A stretch of 64,000 nucleotides of DNA, taken from Caldicoprobacter guelmensis (lineage in GTDB: Bacteria > Bacillota > Clostridia > Caldicoprobacterales > Caldicoprobacteraceae). Shown here in pieces: positions 16,941 through 24,736 of the stretch. The position numbers and the translations under genes are program-made. Position 1 is the stretch's first letter. Each line of letters begins with the position of its first letter. The stretch lies in NCBI RefSeq assembly GCF_016908415.1, contig NZ_JAFBDW010000006.1, forward strand, positions 65,084 through 129,083. The letters run 5' to 3'. The notes beneath the pieces were generated by a model that worked only from the letters and a program-made list of their open reading frames with translations, did not search any database and was not told the DNA's origin.

Positions 16941-18344
16941 ATGAGGAGCTTCAAAATTGCATCGTTAGTGTTGCTAAGTATTTGGACTGTAGTTTGTTTG
17001 ACAGGTTTTATACGGGTAGGGCAGGACGGGGTTGCAGTAGCGGGCTATGTTTCAACGCCTTTGTTTGTAATGATGGTAGATGACCAAGAAGTAGGCGTTG
17101 TAAAGTCGGCAGCTAAGGGTCTGGCAATATATGACGAGGTGACAGAAAAGCTTCTACAAAGTTATGGAGATGGAGCGTTCATAGATGCTAGCGTGCGTTT
17201 TAAAGAAATTAGAACAGAAAATGTCAAAATCAGTTCTGAGAATGAATTAGCTCAAGCTATAGAACAGGTTATAGTTGTTAAGTCTAATGCCTATGCAATG
17301 GTTGTAGATGGGAAGACGGTTTGCTATGTTAAGGATTCAAATGTTGCTGAAGAAGTTTTTGAAGAGATAAAAAATGCTTATGTGGAAGCTATCCAGCAGA
17401 ATAAGGATAGCCAGCTGCAGGAGGTTTTCTTTAAAGAGGATATATCCTATCATGAGGAGATGGTGCCGGTTAGTCAGATTGTAGATAAAGATAAGGCTAT
17501 CCAAATTCTCAAACAGGGTAGCGAAGAAATAAAAGAGTATGAGGTAAAAGAGGGAGATACGCTTTGGTCTATTGCAAGAGAGCATGGCATCCCGTTTTCG
17601 GTTTTAGAGCAAGCCAATGCAGATATAGATGTAGACAATCTGCATCCAGGGGATAAGGTTAAGCTTACGCTCGAAAGACAGCTGGTTACAGTGGTGACCA
17701 AAGAAAGGCAGAAGGCAGTAGAGGAAATTCCTTTTGAGACTGAGATACGGCTGGATAATACTTTGGAAAAAGGGAAAACAAAGGTATTAAAAGAAGGAGA
17801 AAATGGCCAAAAAGAGGTATATTTACTGATTACCAAGGAGAACGGCAAAGAGATTAAGCGTGAGGTGTTGGAGGAAAAGGTTATAAAAGAGCCTGCCAAG
17901 AAGGTGATACTTAAGGGTACAAAGGTAATTTCCAAAAAGGTTATAACGCCTACCGTGCCGGCGTCATCAGGTCGAGGGTCAGCGCGTGGAGGAGATGTAG
18001 TGGCCTTTGCAATGCAGTTTTTGGGCAGACCGTATGTGTATGGTGCTGAAGGCCCCAATGCGTTTGATTGTTCGGGATTCACACAGTATGTATATAAGCA
18101 TTTTGGAATCTATCTTCCACGGACGGCCTATGGTCAGCGCAGTGTGGGTGTACCTGTATCAAAAGACGATTTGGCTCCTGGCGATTTGGTTTTGTTTTCC
18201 AGGCCTGATCATGTAGGCATTTACATAGGCGGAGGGCAGTTCATACACGCCTCCTCAGGTGCTTATAAAGCTATATGTATAAGCAGCCTTAACTCTTCTT
18301 CATATAGTAGGCGATATATTGGTGCAAGACGTGTATTGAATTAA
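16941..18344 (+). CDS. Cell-wall hydrolase with LysM, G5 and NlpC/P60 domains
   Basis: The 467-residue protein is exported or membrane anchored by a hydrophobic N-terminal segment, residues 4-24. A spacer domain is followed by LysM near 200-245 (YEVKEGDTLWSIAREHGIP), which binds peptidoglycan, a G5-like domain near 250-325 (PFETEIRLDNTLEKGKTKV), and a C-terminal NlpC/P60 endopeptidase from about 350. The catalytic Cys lies in NAFDCSGFTQYVY near residue 376 and the His in RPDHVGIYIGGG near 423. This architecture is that of gamma-D-glutamyl-diamino acid endopeptidases used in vegetative or sporulation wall turnover. It stands alone with its own terminator. Confidence 0.93.
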   Translation: MRSFKIASLVLLSIWTVVCLTGFIRVGQDGVAVAGYVSTPLFVMMVDDQEVGVVKSAAKGLAIYDEVTEKLLQSYGDGAFIDASVRFKEIRTENVKISSENELAQAIEQVIVVKSNAYAMVVDGKTVCYVKDSNVAEEVFEEIKNAYVEAIQQNKDSQLQEVFFKEDISYHEEMVPVSQIVDKDKAIQILKQGSEEIKEYEVKEGDTLWSIAREHGIPFSVLEQANADIDVDNLHPGDKVKLTLERQLVTVVTKERQKAVEEIPFETEIRLDNTLEKGKTKVLKEGENGQKEVYLLITKENGKEIKREVLEEKVIKEPAKKVILKGTKVISKKVITPTVPASSGRGSARGGDVVAFAMQFLGRPYVYGAEGPNAFDCSGFTQYVYKHFGIYLPRTAYGQRSVGVPVSKDDLAPGDLVLFSRPDHVGIYIGGGQFIHASSGAYKAICISSLNSSSYSRRYIGARRVLN

Positions 18345-18360
18345 ATTAAATAGTATGGAT

Positions 18361-18392
18361 AAAAAGACGGCCCGAAAGGGTCGTCTTTTTTA
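18361..18392 (+). terminator. Intrinsic terminator after the wall hydrolase
   Basis: AAAAAGACGgCCC-GAAA-GGGtCGTCTTTTTT forms a stable stem with a GAAA tetraloop and a T-run. It lies 16 bases after the stop codon. Confidence 0.92.
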
Positions 18393-18403
18393 TACGGTCA
18401 AAA

Positions 18404-18544
18404 TTAAGTTGGTTTCGAATCTTTGACATTGGGAAATTTATTTTTCTGTCGATTCAGTTCACAGCAATTAAGCTTTTGTCCATGGAATAATGCATTGTTT
18501 TGTTTAGCCAATTTTTCAAGAAATTTCTTAATCTTTTTAAACAT
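18404..18544 (-). CDS. LDCC-motif small putative metal-binding protein
   Basis: A 46-codon frame runs on the minus strand from ATG 18544. The product starts MFKKIKKFLEKLAKQN, a basic amphipathic helix, and then has GQKLNCCELNRQKNK. The paired Cys inside an L-[DN]-C-C-x-L-N setting resembles the clostridial LDCC-motif family of putative metal-binding proteins, here with Asn for Asp. AGGAAGGTG lies upstream with acceptable spacing. It converges on the wall hydrolase and begins just inside the 540-base gap. The call rests on memory of the family pattern and on the start context, and no function is established. Confidence 0.62.
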   Translation of the reverse strand: MFKKIKKFLEKLAKQNNALFHGQKLNCCELNRQKNKFPNVKDSKPT

Positions 18545-18804
18545 GTGAAGTAACACCTTCCTATTCCATGCTGGCTTCAGTATAACTGAGGTCTGTATGC
18601 AGAATATAGTATAGAGCTTTTATTACCTATCTTTATAATATCAGACAAGTATGAATGTTTTGTGAAGGATTGTTGTAATGCACAAATTTCTTAGAGATTA
18701 AATGTCTTTATAATTAAATCGATGAAAAGTGAAGAAAAATAAAAAATTCTTGGATGAGTTGATAAAAATTGCAAATAATTAGATAAAACATTGGATTTTT
18801 TGGG

Positions 18805-18833
18805 TTGACAGACGTTTTTGTATTAAATAACAT
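18805..18833 (+). promoter_or_regulatory. Promoter of the Rrf2-family gene
   Basis: TTGACA (18805-18810), 17-base spacer, TAACAT (18828-18833), about 59 bases before the start. The rest of the gap 18545-18882 is strongly A/T-rich and holds no other gene that I can see. Confidence 0.65.
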
Positions 18834-18891
18834 ATAGCTCATAAAATATATAAATCATATAGGTATACTTGGTTATATAGGGGTGCATGAG

Positions 18892-19338
18892 ATGAGAATA
18901 TCTACAAAAGGGAGATACGGTTTACGGGCCATGGTGGACCTTGCAATACATTCTGGTGGAGATTATGTCCCCTTAAACAGTATAGCAGAGAGGCAGAATT
19001 TATCGGAAGGGTATTTAGAGCAGGTATTTGCCAGTCTTAGGAAAGCCGGATTGGTGAAAAGCGTGAAAGGACCTCAAGGGGGGTACTGCCTGGCTGATGA
19101 TGCTTCAAAAATTACTGTGGGGGATGTATTGAGAGTGCTTGAGGGCGACTTGTCAGTAGTGGAAGGGTCAGATGAAGGACGGGATATAGAAAATGCTGTG
19201 GAGTATTGTATCAACAATGAGGTATGGAAGAAGCTCAATGAAAGTATAGGTGAGGTTTTAGATTCGATCACGTTGGAAGACCTGGTAACCGCATATAAAA
19301 AGTTAAACAATAACATGGGATTGATGTACTATATATAA
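18892..19338 (+). CDS. Rrf2 family transcriptional regulator
   Basis: The 148-residue protein starts MRISTKGRYGLRAMVDLA, the hallmark Rrf2 opening, with a winged helix continuing in ERQNLSEGYLEQVFASLRKAGLVKSVKGPQGGY (residues within 35-70). It lacks the three spaced Cys of IscR-type Fe-S sensors: the region holds only one Cys, in VEYCINNEV. It is therefore closer to CymR, the cysteine-metabolism repressor of Firmicutes. ATG 18892 is preferred over GTG 18883 because GGGGTG lies six bases before it and family members begin at this Met. Sulfur-transport genes lie downstream, so control of sulfur supply is a reasonable inference. Confidence 0.88.
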   Translation: MRISTKGRYGLRAMVDLAIHSGGDYVPLNSIAERQNLSEGYLEQVFASLRKAGLVKSVKGPQGGYCLADDASKITVGDVLRVLEGDLSVVEGSDEGRDIENAVEYCINNEVWKKLNESIGEVLDSITLEDLVTAYKKLNNNMGLMYYI

Positions 19339-19727
19339 AAATTTTGACACAAAACCCAGAAAACATATTTATTTAATGTGTAATAGCGATGACTAAAGTA
19401 AATGTTGTTTTCATCAAATCTCTGCTGGGAACCGATACTGCGTTTAGAAACAAAGAGAATTTAGGTGGAAAGACAAGTAGAAGCATGAAATTTGAATATT
19501 GTTAGAGGCAATTGACTAGAGAAGTAGATTTTATCAAGGGATATTCTATACAAAAACATAGTAAACAAATTGGAAAACTATTTAGTGACGGTGAAAGGAA
19601 ATTACAGGGGAGAAGCATAAAGACAAGTTATGGTTGACCGTAGGCGAAATTAAATATTTTTGAGGATTAAATTCGGTACTCTAGTGATTTCTTGAATATC
19701 GCTATTTAACTAGGAGGTGGCTTACAG
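19339..19727. other. 389-base gap without a recognisable gene
   Basis: This A/T-rich stretch between the Rrf2 gene and the amidohydrolase remnant contains no ORF with a ribosome binding site and no clear terminator or promoter. AGGAGGTGG at 19712-19719 belongs to the following pseudogene. Confidence 0.5.
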
Positions 19728-19938
19728 ATGGATGATATTGAAAAACGCATAGTACAGGTCATCGATGAAAAAGGCAGGAGATTATTGATTTTGCAGAGGA
19801 TGTATTTTCTCATCCTGAATTGGGTTTTAAAGAAAAACGCCCTGCACAATTAATAGCTTGTTACTTTGAAGGCCTAGGCCTATATATAAGAAGGCAATTG
19901 GTCATCACTGGCGTTAAGGGTTACCTGAAATGCCCAGG
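19728..19938 (+). pseudogene. Truncated, frameshifted M20-family amidohydrolase
   Basis: A perfect site (AGGAGGTGG) precedes ATG 19728, whose frame reads MDDIEKRIVQVIDEKG and then runs into a stop. Shifting frame near 19772 restores a recognisable M20 amidohydrolase N-terminus: EIIDFAEDVFSHPELGFKE-like residues, then AQLIACYFEGLGL and VITGVKGYLK. Homology ends near 19938, just before the ribosome binding site of the next gene, so about 80% of a usual ~400-residue enzyme is missing. It looks like a deletion that placed the remnant next to the sulfur-transport genes. The YeeE reading frame is open back into this remnant, which would mislead automatic start calling. Confidence 0.7.
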
Positions 19939-19966
19939 CCAGAAAAACAGTGGGAGGAGGATAAAA

Positions 19967-20620
19967 ATGGAAACGGTGAAAAAAAGCAAAAAGAAAAGGG
20001 CAAACCAATTTCCTTACGGAGTCGCACTTTTAGTCGTCCTTATTGTCATTGGTATAATCTTATCAAAACAATCGCCTCAGTTAGCGGTTCGTTGGGCCTT
20101 TGGAATTGCCTTTGGTTTCGTGCTTCAAAAGGCCAGATTTTGCTTTACCGCATCTTTTAGAGACCCGGTTTTGACGGGAAGCACTTCACTTACCAGAGCG
20201 GTGATTGTAGCCCTTATGATTGCCACAATAGGATTTGCCGCAATTCAGTACAGCGCTTATTTGAAGGGAGAAACAGTCCCTGGCAACATCTCACCTGTTG
20301 GAATACACACAGCTATAGGCGCTGTGATGTTCGGAATAGGAATGGTAATAGCTGGAGGCTGTGCTTCTGGAACCTTAATGAGAGTCGGAGAAGGATATAT
20401 GATGTTATGGTTGACACTGATATTCTTTATCGTGGGGTCTTTATGGGGAGCGAGGGACTTTGGATGGTGGAATGAAGTGTTCATATCTAAATCTCCTAAG
20501 GTATTTTTACCGGATGTGCTTGGCTGGGGAGTTGCATTCTTTGGGCAATTAGTACTGTTGGGTCTGATTTTCATATTTGTAGAATGGTATGAATATAAAC
20601 GCTTTAATGCAAAAAATTAA
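19967..20620 (+). CDS. YeeE/YedE family transporter, N-terminal half
   Basis: The 217-residue membrane protein corresponds to the first half of YeeE/YedE (TsuA-like) thiosulfate transporters. Conserved features are RWAFGIAFGFVLQKARFCFT with its Cys, GAVMFGIGMVIAGGCASGTL with a second Cys, and VGEGYMM. In TsuA these Cys residues line the pathway and relay thiosulfate. ATG 19967 is set by GGGAGGAGG at 19952-19960; an in-frame extension upstream is pseudogene sequence. The second half of the transporter is a separate gene at 20886-21419, with tusA between them, so the two halves would have to assemble. Confidence 0.85.
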   Translation: METVKKSKKKRANQFPYGVALLVVLIVIGIILSKQSPQLAVRWAFGIAFGFVLQKARFCFTASFRDPVLTGSTSLTRAVIVALMIATIGFAAIQYSAYLKGETVPGNISPVGIHTAIGAVMFGIGMVIAGGCASGTLMRVGEGYMMLWLTLIFFIVGSLWGARDFGWWNEVFISKSPKVFLPDVLGWGVAFFGQLVLLGLIFIFVEWYEYKRFNAKN

Positions 20621-20640
20621 TGTGTGAGGAGGAGATTTTT

Positions 20641-20868
20641 ATGGCAGAATACAGAATTGATTGTTTAGGTGAGGCTTGTCCGGTACCACTTTTGAAAACT
20701 CAAAAAGAGATGGAGAAGTTAAAAGTTGGCGATATTTTGATTGTAGAGATAGACCACAGTTGTGCTATGAAAAATGTGCCAGAATGGGCAAGAAAGATGG
20801 GATACAATGTAGAAATTGAAGAGGTTGATGATGGTCAGTGGGAGGTTTATATTGAAAAGACTAGATAA
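20641..20868 (+). CDS. TusA/YeeD-type sulfur carrier protein
   Basis: The 75-residue protein has the TusA fold signature: YRIDCLGEACPVPLLKTQKE, with the persulfide-carrying Cys in the CPxP motif at about residue 13. TusA-like proteins accept or hand on sulfane sulfur, and YeeD versions pair with the YeeE transporter to take up thiosulfate sulfur. The C-terminal WEVYIEK strand is typical. ATG 20641 follows GAGGAGGAG at 20626-20634; a longer in-frame extension to 20620 is not supported. Its position between the two YeeE halves suggests that it receives sulfur at the cytoplasmic face of the assembled transporter. Confidence 0.93.
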   Translation: MAEYRIDCLGEACPVPLLKTQKEMEKLKVGDILIVEIDHSCAMKNVPEWARKMGYNVEIEEVDDGQWEVYIEKTR

Positions 20869-20885
20869 AAAGGATGGTGATATAA

Positions 20886-21419
20886 ATGAAATTCCAAGAA
20901 CATCCCCTTTTCAAGAAAATAATAAAGGATGCGTGGAGTTATTGGACAGGGGCTATTCTTTTAGCCGTTTTAAATATAGCTTTGTTTGCGTTTTCTGGGC
21001 ATCCGTGGGGTATTACGACACCTTTTTCCTACTGGGGTGCATGGATATTTAAAGCTTTAGGAGGGCAGCCAGAGACCTGGGCTTATTTTCAAAACCCGTC
21101 TCATGCAAACGCCCTTACTCAAAATGTTTTTACAAATGGAGGTTCAATCCAAAATATAGGGATTATTTTGGGCGCTCTTTTGGCTACTCTTTTAGCTTCA
21201 CAGTTTAAAATTAAAAAGATAAAATCTTACAAACAGGTAATTGCGGCTATACTAGGCGGTCTTTTAATGGGATATGGTGCGAGAATAGCTTTTGGATGTA
21301 ACATTGGTGCGTATTTCAGCGGTATCGCTTCAATGTCCCTCCATGGTTGGTTGTGGGCAGTGTTTGCACTAATTGGAGCATGGATAGGAAGTAAACTTTT
21401 AGTTAAATATTTTATGTGA
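20886..21419 (+). CDS. YeeE/YedE family transporter, C-terminal half
   Basis: The 177-residue membrane protein matches the second half of YeeE/YedE transporters: GHPWGITTPFSYWGAWI, then NIGIILGALLATLLASQFKIKKI, and the Cys-bearing GYGARIAFGCNIGAYFSGIAS (segments near residues 35-165). The gene begins 17 bases after tusA with AAAGGATGGTG upstream. In Spirochaeta TsuA and E. coli YeeE both halves are a single chain with pseudo-twofold symmetry. Here they are separate, consistent with an ancestral or secondarily split heterodimer. A hairpin follows at 21430-21452. Confidence 0.86.
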   Translation: MKFQEHPLFKKIIKDAWSYWTGAILLAVLNIALFAFSGHPWGITTPFSYWGAWIFKALGGQPETWAYFQNPSHANALTQNVFTNGGSIQNIGIILGALLATLLASQFKIKKIKSYKQVIAAILGGLLMGYGARIAFGCNIGAYFSGIASMSLHGWLWAVFALIGAWIGSKLLVKYFM

Positions 21420-21429
21420 AAGTAAAAAT

Positions 21430-21452
21430 CCAGGTGGTCACAGGCCACCTGG
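21430..21452 (+). other. Perfect 8-bp hairpin after the YeeE/TusA operon
   Basis: CCAGGTGG-TCACAGG-CCACCTGG forms a perfect stem 10 bases after the last stop codon. No T-run follows, so it may protect the transcript end or act with Rho rather than terminate alone. An open but start-less frame beyond it (about 21458-21562) is not supported as a gene. Confidence 0.5.
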
Positions 21453-21551
21453 ATTCCAGGAGAAAGTAGAAGATGAGCTAACTCTTGAGCCTAGAAGCGG
21501 TAAAGTCATAAAGGACCTGGCAACCAAGATTGATGTTCCGAATTGCCATTC

Positions 21552-21600
21552 AATATCTTCATAATATCTTCATAATATCTTCATATATTTCTGATATGAT
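21552..21600 (+). promoter_or_regulatory. Triple 11-bp direct repeat over a promoter
   Basis: AATATCTTCAT is repeated perfectly three times at 21552, 21563 and 21574, i.e. once per helical turn. The last copy ends 10 bases before TATGAT (21595-21600), so the repeats replace the -35 region. Direct repeats with a period of 10-11 bp upstream of a -10 are typical of OmpR-family activators, and such a regulator is encoded at 24033-24734. The DUF2933/SafE genes follow. Confidence 0.65.
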
Positions 21601-21665
21601 AAGCAAAAACGATGTAAAGCATCATAGTCGGGCTTAAGATGAAAAGTATAAAGGGGGCTATAAAT

Positions 21666-21911
21666 ATGAATTGTCACGGTGGTCACGGGAGCGTTGGAAA
21701 TGAAAACGGGCATGGCACAATAGGGCATAAGCTGCACAAGCTTGTGATGATTTTGTGCTGTGTTCTCCCTGTAACGGTTATATTGGCTCTGTATTTGCTT
21801 AAAATTAACAATACCATTTTAAGGGATATTTTATCTTATGGTGCAATTTTGCTTTGTCCTCTAATGCATATACTGATGATACCTATGATGCTCAAAAAGG
21901 ATAGGAAATAA
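21666..21911 (+). CDS. DUF2933-like small membrane protein
   Basis: The 81-residue protein opens with a Gly/His-rich tail (MNCHGGHGSVGNENGHG) that could bind metal, then two membrane segments, about residues 28-47 and 54-74. The second has the family pattern LLCPLMHILMIPMML, and the first contains ILCCVLPV. DUF2933 proteins are typically found with copper or heavy-metal resistance genes; the biochemical role is unknown. ATG 21666 is chosen since AAGGGGG ends eight bases upstream, and the in-frame ATG at 21639 lacks a site. It is the first gene behind the triple-repeat promoter. Confidence 0.8.
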   Translation: MNCHGGHGSVGNENGHGTIGHKLHKLVMILCCVLPVTVILALYLLKINNTILRDILSYGAILLCPLMHILMIPMMLKKDRK

Positions 21912-22007
21912 GAGGATTATTAATTCTTCAGGATGTAACGGACACGATATTTAAAAACTGCTCCCGGCGTAAAGAGGTTTTTGACTGCAATATATAGGAG
22001 GGATATG

Positions 22008-23861
22008 ATGGAGCGAAGGTTAATGCAAAAGACTCTTAAACTTGAAGGGATGTCGTGTACTAGCTGTGAGATGCGGATAGAGAATGCTTTAAAGAAGCTC
22101 CAAGGTGTAGCAGATGCAAAAGCTAGCTTTAGCAACTCAAATGTCATTGTTACCTATGACGCAGATGTGATAAGCCTTGATAAAATAATTGAGGCCATAG
22201 AAAAGCTGCATTACCTTGTAAAGAGAAGAAACGAAGGGGAGGCCGCTTCAAGACCTAATGCCCCAGAACCATCTGAGGATAAAATGACTGTAAACCAATT
22301 TCTGGGTATAGCCATTATCCTGTTTGCTGTATATTTTGTCATAAAAAATACCGTTGGTTTTAACTTTGTGCCTAAAGTCGACCAATCAATGGGGTACGGA
22401 ATCCTTTTAGCAGTGGGTTTGTTGACTTCACTGCACTGTATAGCCATGTGTGGCGGGATAAACCTGTCCCAGTGCGTTTCTTACAACTTCGAAGATAGTC
22501 AGCCAAGCAAGTTTTCCAGGTTGAAGCCAAGTTTATTGTATAATTCGGGACGGGTTGTATCCTATACCGTAATTGGGGGTATAGTAGGGGCATTAGGCTC
22601 GGTTATAAGCTTCTCCGGTGCTGCCAAGGGAATTGTGGCAATTATCTCGGGTGTATTTATGGTTATCATGGGCCTTAATATGCTGAATGTATTTCCTTGG
22701 CTAAGAAAGTTAAACCCCAGAATGCCAAAAATTTTTGGAAACAAAATTCATAAAGGTGCAGGCAAATACGGTCCTTTTTATATTGGGTTGCTGAACGGCC
22801 TCATGCCGTGCGGGCCGCTTCAAGCGATGCAGATCTACGCCTTAGGTACTGGCAGCTTTGTGGCTGGGGCGGCATCCATGTTTCTCTTTAGCCTGGGAAC
22901 AGTGCCGTTAATGTTTGGGTTTGGCGCTATCAGCTCGCTACTCAGCAGAAGGTTTACCCGTAAGATGATGAAAGTGAGCGCTATGCTTGTCATAGTCCTG
23001 GGCGTGGTTATGGTAAACAGGGGATTGAGTCTGTCTGGAGTTAGCATTGCCTTTGCTTCATCTGGTTCAGGAAATATCGCTAAAATAGAAGGGGACGTGC
23101 AGGTTGTTACTTCTCAAATTGGTTCATATAGTTATTCGCCCATAGTCGTCCAGAAAGGTATTCCGGTAAGGTGGACAATACGGGTTGAAGAGGGAGACTT
23201 GAATGGATGTAATAATCCCTTGACCATTCCAAAATACAATATACAGAAAGAACTTGTCCCGGGGGATAATGTTATTGAATTTACTCCTACTGAAGAAGGC
23301 AATATAGTATATACCTGCTGGATGGGTATGATTAGAAGCAATATAAAGGTAGTATCGGATATCAGCAAGGTATCCAAAAAAGATTTACAGGATTCTGATG
23401 GTTCATCATCAGGAGCTGTAGGCGGGGGATGCTGTGCAGCTGGCTCAAAAGCCACCAAGTTTGCCGGCGGGAGAATACCAACTGATGAATTGGCCATTGG
23501 GAAGATTAGGGATGATGTACAATATGTGAGCATCGATGTGGACGATTACGGTTTTTCACCGGCGGTTATTGTGGTTCAAAAGGGAATTAAAACAATATGG
23601 ACGATCAACGGGAAACAGCTAAACACATGCAATAATGTGTTGGTCTTTCCTGCATACGATGCCCAAATTGCTCTGAGAGAAGGGAAAAATGAAGTCCAGT
23701 TTGTTCCCGAGGGTGATTTTACATTTAGCTGTTGGATGGGTATGTTAAACGGGTATGTGAAGGTGGTGGACGATATAAACAATATAGATATAGACGCTAT
23801 AAAGGAAGAAGTCGAAAGATATAGGCCTGCAAGAGGTGCCGGTGGCTGTTGTGGAATATGA
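22008..23861 (+). CDS. HMA - TauE/SafE - double cupredoxin fusion protein
   Basis: The 617-residue protein joins three modules. Residues ~5-70 form an HMA metal-binding domain with GMSCTSC. A linker and a hydrophobic region, ~85-340, match SafE/TauE/DsbD-type membrane domains, with TSLHCIAMCGGINLSQC and NGLMPCGPLQAMQ. The rest is extracytoplasmic: two cupredoxin-like domains, each with GCNN or TCNN and then CWMGM, a Cys/Met copper site in place of the usual His. A GGGCCAAGS linker and a GAGGCCGI tail add more Cys. Handling of copper or silver, moving it from the cytoplasmic HMA domain to the outer cupredoxins, is inferred. ATG 22008 follows AGGAGG at 21997-22002. Confidence 0.85.
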   Translation: MERRLMQKTLKLEGMSCTSCEMRIENALKKLQGVADAKASFSNSNVIVTYDADVISLDKIIEAIEKLHYLVKRRNEGEAASRPNAPEPSEDKMTVNQFLGIAIILFAVYFVIKNTVGFNFVPKVDQSMGYGILLAVGLLTSLHCIAMCGGINLSQCVSYNFEDSQPSKFSRLKPSLLYNSGRVVSYTVIGGIVGALGSVISFSGAAKGIVAIISGVFMVIMGLNMLNVFPWLRKLNPRMPKIFGNKIHKGAGKYGPFYIGLLNGLMPCGPLQAMQIYALGTGSFVAGAASMFLFSLGTVPLMFGFGAISSLLSRRFTRKMMKVSAMLVIVLGVVMVNRGLSLSGVSIAFASSGSGNIAKIEGDVQVVTSQIGSYSYSPIVVQKGIPVRWTIRVEEGDLNGCNNPLTIPKYNIQKELVPGDNVIEFTPTEEGNIVYTCWMGMIRSNIKVVSDISKVSKKDLQDSDGSSSGAVGGGCCAAGSKATKFAGGRIPTDELAIGKIRDDVQYVSIDVDDYGFSPAVIVVQKGIKTIWTINGKQLNTCNNVLVFPAYDAQIALREGKNEVQFVPEGDFTFSCWMGMLNGYVKVVDDINNIDIDAIKEEVERYRPARGAGGCCGI

Positions 23862-23904
23862 AAAAATGGATGTTGTGATTGCAACTGGTGATGAAATTGA
23901 TAAT

Positions 23905-23927
23905 GCTCCTGTATAAGGGGCTTTTTT
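23905..23927 (+). terminator. Intrinsic terminator after the SafE-cupredoxin gene
   Basis: GCTCCT-GTATA-AGGGGC (one G-U pair) is followed by TTTTTT. It separates the metal-handling genes from the two-component system, which therefore has its own promoter; TATAAT at 23985-23990 is a -10 candidate. Confidence 0.7.
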
Positions 23928-24032
23928 CTTTAAGGTTTAACGATTGAGATGAGGACCTTTTGTGGCAACCACCATTTCATGTGATATAATATTTTATATC
24001 CATCAACAAATTTACCTGCAAGGAGGCAAAAG

Positions 24033-24734
24033 ATGATTGCTAATGTAAAAAAGATTCTTGTAGTGGATGATGAGGTCAAGATTGTCCAAGTTGTCAAATC
24101 CTATTTGGAAAGCAGGGGATATTCCGTCGATGTCGCATACAGCGGCAAGGATGCTTTAGACAAATTTGAAAAAGTAAATCCGACTCTCATCATCTTGGAC
24201 TTGATGCTTCCTGATGTATCCGGCGAGGAAATTTGCCAAATGATAAGGAGAAAATCAAGGGTACCTATAATCATGTTGACCGCAAAGGTTGATGAAGAGG
24301 ATATTTTAAGAGGATTGAATATTGGCGCCGACGATTATGTTACAAAGCCCTTCAGCTTGAGGCAGTTGGTGGCAAGGGTTGAAGCGGTATTAAGGAGAGT
24401 GAGCGATGACCCTGTCCCTCTATCCAGCATCATATCCTTTAATAACGGTGATCTGGTGATCGATACTCTGAAATATGAGATTAAGAAGAATGGAAACCTT
24501 GTTAATTTGACACCCAGTGAATACAGGATACTTATGACTATGATTAAATATCCCAATAAGACCTTTACAAGGGAGGAACTCATATCCATGGCATTTGGTG
24601 ATGATTTTGATGGCTATGACAGGACCATCGATGCCCACATAAAAAATATAAGGCAAAAAATTGAATCGGATCCTAAAAATCCGAAGTACATTTTAACAGT
24701 TTATGGAATAGGCTATCGGTTTGGTGGTGAATAA
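24033..24734 (+). CDS. OmpR-family response regulator
   Basis: The 233-residue protein has an N-terminal receiver domain with the acidic pair DDE near residue 12, phosphoacceptor Asp in LIILDLMLPDVSG near residue 55, the Thr of MLTAKVDEED and Lys of YVTKPF. The C-terminal winged helix is OmpR/PhoB type: LTPSEYRILMTMIKYPNKTFTRE-like residues and the recognition region YDRTIDAHIKNIRQKIE. It is followed two bases later by its kinase gene. The triple 11-bp repeat at 21552-21584 is a good candidate binding site because OmpR-type regulators bind such repeats; this is inference. Confidence 0.95.
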   Translation: MIANVKKILVVDDEVKIVQVVKSYLESRGYSVDVAYSGKDALDKFEKVNPTLIILDLMLPDVSGEEICQMIRRKSRVPIIMLTAKVDEEDILRGLNIGADDYVTKPFSLRQLVARVEAVLRRVSDDPVPLSSIISFNNGDLVIDTLKYEIKKNGNLVNLTPSEYRILMTMIKYPNKTFTREELISMAFGDDFDGYDRTIDAHIKNIRQKIESDPKNPKYILTVYGIGYRFGGE

Positions 24735-24736
24735 TT

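Noticed and set aside
21458..21562. Open frame reading EKVEDELTLEPRSGKVIKD
   Set aside because: No start codon or ribosome binding site and no family resemblance; it may be a decayed fragment but could be chance.
23862..23904. Short gene after the cupredoxin fusion reading MEYEKMDVVIATGDEIDNAPV
   Set aside because: The frame overlaps the fusion gene end and stops at the terminator; no ribosome binding site and no known family.
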